Positions 61,697 through 64,000 of a DNA stretch of 64,000 bases are shown one piece after another. The number at the start of each line of letters is the position of its first letter. Positions within the stretch are counted from its first letter, which is position 1. Source of the DNA: Chryseobacterium sp. JAH (lineage in GTDB: Bacteria; Bacteroidota; Bacteroidia; Flavobacteriales; Weeksellaceae); the NCBI RefSeq assembly GCF_001507335.1, contig NZ_LMAH01000006.1, forward strand, positions 1 to 64,000, read 5' to 3'. Both the position numbers and the translations under genes were made by a program. A model generated the notes under the pieces. That model did no database searches and had not been told where the DNA came from. It saw only the letters and a list, made by a program, of their open reading frames with translations.

Positions 61697-63003
61697 TGAG
61701 TGGGACATTTCAAATAAGAGGAGGAAAAAGACTGCAAGGTGAAATTACTCCACAAGGGGCAAAAAATGAAGCTCTCCAAATCTTATGCGCGGTTTTGTTA
61801 ACGGATGAGGAAGTAAGAATAAAAAACATTCCGGATATTCATGATGTCAACAGATTGATTGAGATTTTAGGTGATTTTGGAGTTAAAGTGAATAAAAACG
61901 GTCATGGAGATTTTACTTTCAAAGCAGACAGCGTCAATTTTGATTACATTAAATCTGATGAATTTAAAAAAGACGGAGCTAGACTGAGAGGCTCAATTAT
62001 GTTGATGGGACCTATGCTGGCTCGCTACGGTGAAGCATATATGCCAACCCCGGGTGGTGACAAAATCGGAAGAAGAAGGCTCGACACGCACTTCCAGGGA
62101 TTGGTAGAATTGGGTGCCGAATTTCATTATGATGAGGAAGAATATTTCTATTCATTAAAAGCTAAAGAACTGAACGGAAAATTCATTCTTCTTGAAGAAG
62201 CTTCTGTAACAGGAACTGCCAATATTGTGATGGCAGCAGCTTTAGCAAAAGGAAAAACAAGAATTTACAACGCAGCATGTGAACCTTATCTTCAACAGCT
62301 TTGCAAAATGCTGAACAGAATGGGAGCCAACATTTCTGGAATTGGTTCGAATTTATTGACGATTGAAGGAGTTACTCACTTGAACGGAACAGAACACACA
62401 ATGCTTCCGGACATGGTAGAAATCGGTTCTTGGATTGGTCTTGCAGCCATGACAAAATCTGAAATCACCATTAAAAATGTTAACTGGAACCAGCTTGGCG
62501 TTATTCCAAATACATTCAGAAAATTGGGAATCGAGCTTGAGCAAAGCGGTGATGACATCTACATCCCATCTCAGGAACATTATAAAATTCAGAAGTTTAT
62601 CGACGGATCTATCCTTACGATTTCCGATGCGCCTTGGCCAGGATTCACACCAGATTTGTTATCAATCATTTTGGTAGTGGCTACACAGGCGAAAGGAAGT
62701 ATTTTGGTACATCAAAAAATGTTTGAATCAAGATTATTTTTCGTAGATAAACTGATTGATATGGGAGCGCAAATTATCTTGTGCGACCCGCACAGAGCAA
62801 CCGTAATCGGTTTGAATCAGGAATCACCACTCCGTGGAACAACGATGGTTTCACCAGACATCAGAGCCGGAAATGCACTTTTAATCGCAGCTCTTTCTGC
62901 AGAAGGAAAATCGATTATTCACAACATTGAGCAAATCGACCGAGGATATGAAAATATCGATGGAAGACTGAAAGCGATTGGAGCGGACATTGTGAGAATT
63001 TAA
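61696..63003 (+). CDS. murA: UDP-N-acetylglucosamine 1-carboxyvinyltransferase
   Basis: First committed step of peptidoglycan synthesis: it joins enolpyruvate from PEP to UDP-GlcNAc. The 435 residues show the EPSP-synthase-like fold, K23-N24 (GAKNEAL) and the flexible loop in which E. coli has Cys115. Here the loop is PTPGGDKIGRRR, so Asp122 stands in the Cys position. This exchange is known from naturally fosfomycin-resistant MurA (for example Mycobacterium and Chlamydia). The gene is coupled to DUF4290. Confidence 0.96.
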   Translation: MSGTFQIRGGKRLQGEITPQGAKNEALQILCAVLLTDEEVRIKNIPDIHDVNRLIEILGDFGVKVNKNGHGDFTFKADSVNFDYIKSDEFKKDGARLRGSIMLMGPMLARYGEAYMPTPGGDKIGRRRLDTHFQGLVELGAEFHYDEEEYFYSLKAKELNGKFILLEEASVTGTANIVMAAALAKGKTRIYNAACEPYLQQLCKMLNRMGANISGIGSNLLTIEGVTHLNGTEHTMLPDMVEIGSWIGLAAMTKSEITIKNVNWNQLGVIPNTFRKLGIELEQSGDDIYIPSQEHYKIQKFIDGSILTISDAPWPGFTPDLLSIILVVATQAKGSILVHQKMFESRLFFVDKLIDMGAQIILCDPHRATVIGLNQESPLRGTTMVSPDIRAGNALLIAALSAEGKSIIHNIEQIDRGYENIDGRLKAIGADIVRI

Positions 63004-63086
63004 TTAAAAAAGATGGAAGTGGGATGCTTGAAGATGGAAGTTTTTATTTAGTATTTAATTCCGAAACAGTTTTCCATTAAAATATA

Positions 63087-63127
63087 AAAAGCGTTCAGAA
63101 GTAATATTTCTGAACGCTTTTGTTTTT
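63087..63127. terminator. Bidirectional terminator, murA / DUF2207
   Basis: AAAAGCGTTCAGAA (63087-63100) pairs with TTCTGAACGCTTTT (63108-63121), followed by GTTTTT. It can end both converging transcripts. Confidence 0.85.
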
Positions 63128-63152
63128 ATTTAAGTTAATTTCAATGAAGTTG

Positions 63153-64000
63153 CTACCAGCCACCTCCGCCACCACCACCGCCGGAAGATCCTCCACCAGA
63201 CGAACCGCTGGAGCCGGAACCTCCTGAGTAGGAAGAACTGCTTGAAGATCGTGATGATGAAGAAGATGAAGAAGAATAAGAAAAGCTACTCACAGGAGCA
63301 ATGGTTGTTCCTTTCAATGTCGTGGTAAACGAATTGGCAAAACCATAATTGAAAGGGTTTTGAATTTCCCTATAAGGTTCGGCTGCATCAATTGTTTCCT
63401 GTAATTTATCCCTAAATCGTTTGCCCCAAATTCCTTCAACCCCGAAAACAATGGCGTAAGGAAGAAACTTCTCATACACATCGGAAGTCATTTCAGGAGG
63501 ATTATGAAACTTTAATTGATTTTCTTCAGCTGCACCAAGGTACATTTTGAAACCTTCAATTTCAGATTTCATTTTTACCTTTTCAACACTTGGCTGATTA
63601 ATAAAGTACCTGAATACAAATAGAGAAATAATTGCGAAAATTAAAAATTTAAAGCAATTAGAATCAAATGAAGAAATATCGTCAGAACCTATAAATGCTA
63701 AAAAAAACATAGGCATCATAATTGTTGATGCAAAAAATAAGACTACCAATACTGCCCATTTGTTTTTATCACTCCAGATCGCTACTAAAATCGCCGCAAA
63801 AACACCACCAAAGATCCCTAACGCAATTCCAACCCCAAGGACTGTAAATTCTTGAGTGATCAAAGAATTAATAACAAGTGTAAGAAAAAAACTCGCAAGA
63901 ATAATCTTTAAAGCTTTGTAAATTAATTTACTATTTGAGTTTTTCTCAACAAAAATCTTATTCTCTTTGGAGATAAATTTTTCAAAATCTTCAACCGCAT
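63153..64000 (-). CDS. DUF2207-like membrane protein, 5' part outside the window
   Basis: The frame stays open from 63153 to the right edge, so the gene continues upstream beyond the window (at least 282 codons here). It shows two or three hydrophobic segments, then the conserved block GFKMYLGAAEENQLKFHN and MTSDVYEKFLPYAIVFGVEGIWGKRF, a mark of DUF2207 proteins. The C-terminus is a run of serines followed by Gly/Ser repeats and ends in GGGW. The Ser/Gly tail probably lies outside the folded domain. Function is unknown. Confidence 0.8.
   Translation of the reverse strand, partial: AVEDFEKFISKENKIFVEKNSNSKLIYKALKIILASFFLTLVINSLITQEFTVLGVGIALGIFGGVFAAILVAIWSDKNKWAVLVVLFFASTIMMPMFFLAFIGSDDISSFDSNCFKFLIFAIISLFVFRYFINQPSVEKVKMKSEIEGFKMYLGAAEENQLKFHNPPEMTSDVYEKFLPYAIVFGVEGIWGKRFRDKLQETIDAAEPYREIQNPFNYGFANSFTTTLKGTTIAPVSSFSYSSSSSSSSRSSSSSSYSGGSGSSGSSGGGSSGGGGGGGGW

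Noticed and set aside
1..64000. CRISPR array, tRNA, rRNA or integrated element
   Set aside because: No regularly spaced repeats, no cloverleaf-type sequences with conserved GGTTCRA blocks and no integrase-like proteins were noticed on reading the window.

Overview
The window looks like core chromosome of a Weeksellaceae member of the Flavobacteriia, probably Chryseobacterium or a close relative. The evidence is the low GC content, Bacteroidota-type promoters (TTTG, 19 bases, TAnnTTTG in front of the HU gene), a type IX secretion sorting domain, a CarboxypepD_reg-type TonB receptor, S16 with a long Ala/Glu tail, and family sets such as DUF4290, DUF6427 and OstA-like that are typical of this phylum. 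I found no phage, transposase, CRISPR array, tRNA or rRNA. The genus is an inference; phylum and class are well supported.

Layout. 1-700: gene-free start with a leftward promoter, two DnaA-box-like 9-mers, a folded repeat element and the asnS terminator. 0.7-8 kb: asnS, a divergent CDP-alcohol phosphotransferase, two envelope proteins, two coupled regulators (XRE-like and AraC) and a beta-lactamase-fold serine hydrolase. 7.8-12 kb: rimM, rpsP (S16), nitroreductase, a Gre-type factor, small lipoprotein, SRPBCC and SnoaL-like proteins. 12-15 kb: M3 oligopeptidase, then a badly decayed amidohydrolase gene. 15-20 kb: TonB-C-like protein, the DUF2157/DUF4401/GDYXXLXY membrane operon, two acetyltransferases and TerD. 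20-25 kb: flippase-like protein with panD, HU, divergent pdxH/yqgE, N-acetylmuramoyl-alanine amidase and an aminotransferase-IV protein that seems to have lost its catalytic lysine. 25-36 kb: START-like protein, class III aminotransferase, OstA-like protein with a Fur-family regulator, Kup, pdhB, DUF2147, LTA-synthase-like sulfatase and pssA.

36-45 kb: an exonuclease/DUF2007/FAH operon, universal stress protein, DUF6341/DUF6427/DUF3109, a LolA-like protein, about 1 kb of gene debris with an orphan terminator, a T9SS cargo protein and trigger factor. 45-49 kb: a likely metal (zinc or similar) acquisition cluster made of a His-rich lipoprotein, a TonB receptor and a small CxxCH protein. 49-64 kb: ABC-F ATPase, DUF5715-like protein, aqpZ, a PD-(D/E)XK-like protein, a LuxE-like acyl-protein synthetase, lpxH, queD, comF, alpha/beta hydrolase, upp, der, a CxxCH heme-binding protein, a DCC-family protein, DUF4290, murA with Asp in place of the catalytic Cys, and a DUF2207 gene that runs off the right edge.

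Most genes are housekeeping or envelope functions: lipid A (lpxH), LPS transport (OstA), phospholipid (pssA and the CDP-alcohol enzyme), peptidoglycan (murA, amidase), cofactors (panD, pdxH, queD) and translation (asnS, rpsP, rimM, der, tig). The least ordinary items are the two copies of a folded intergenic element, the pseudoenzyme-like aminotransferase, the metal cluster, and TAnnTTTG boxes lying 3-6 bases before several start codons, which suggest leaderless mRNAs.
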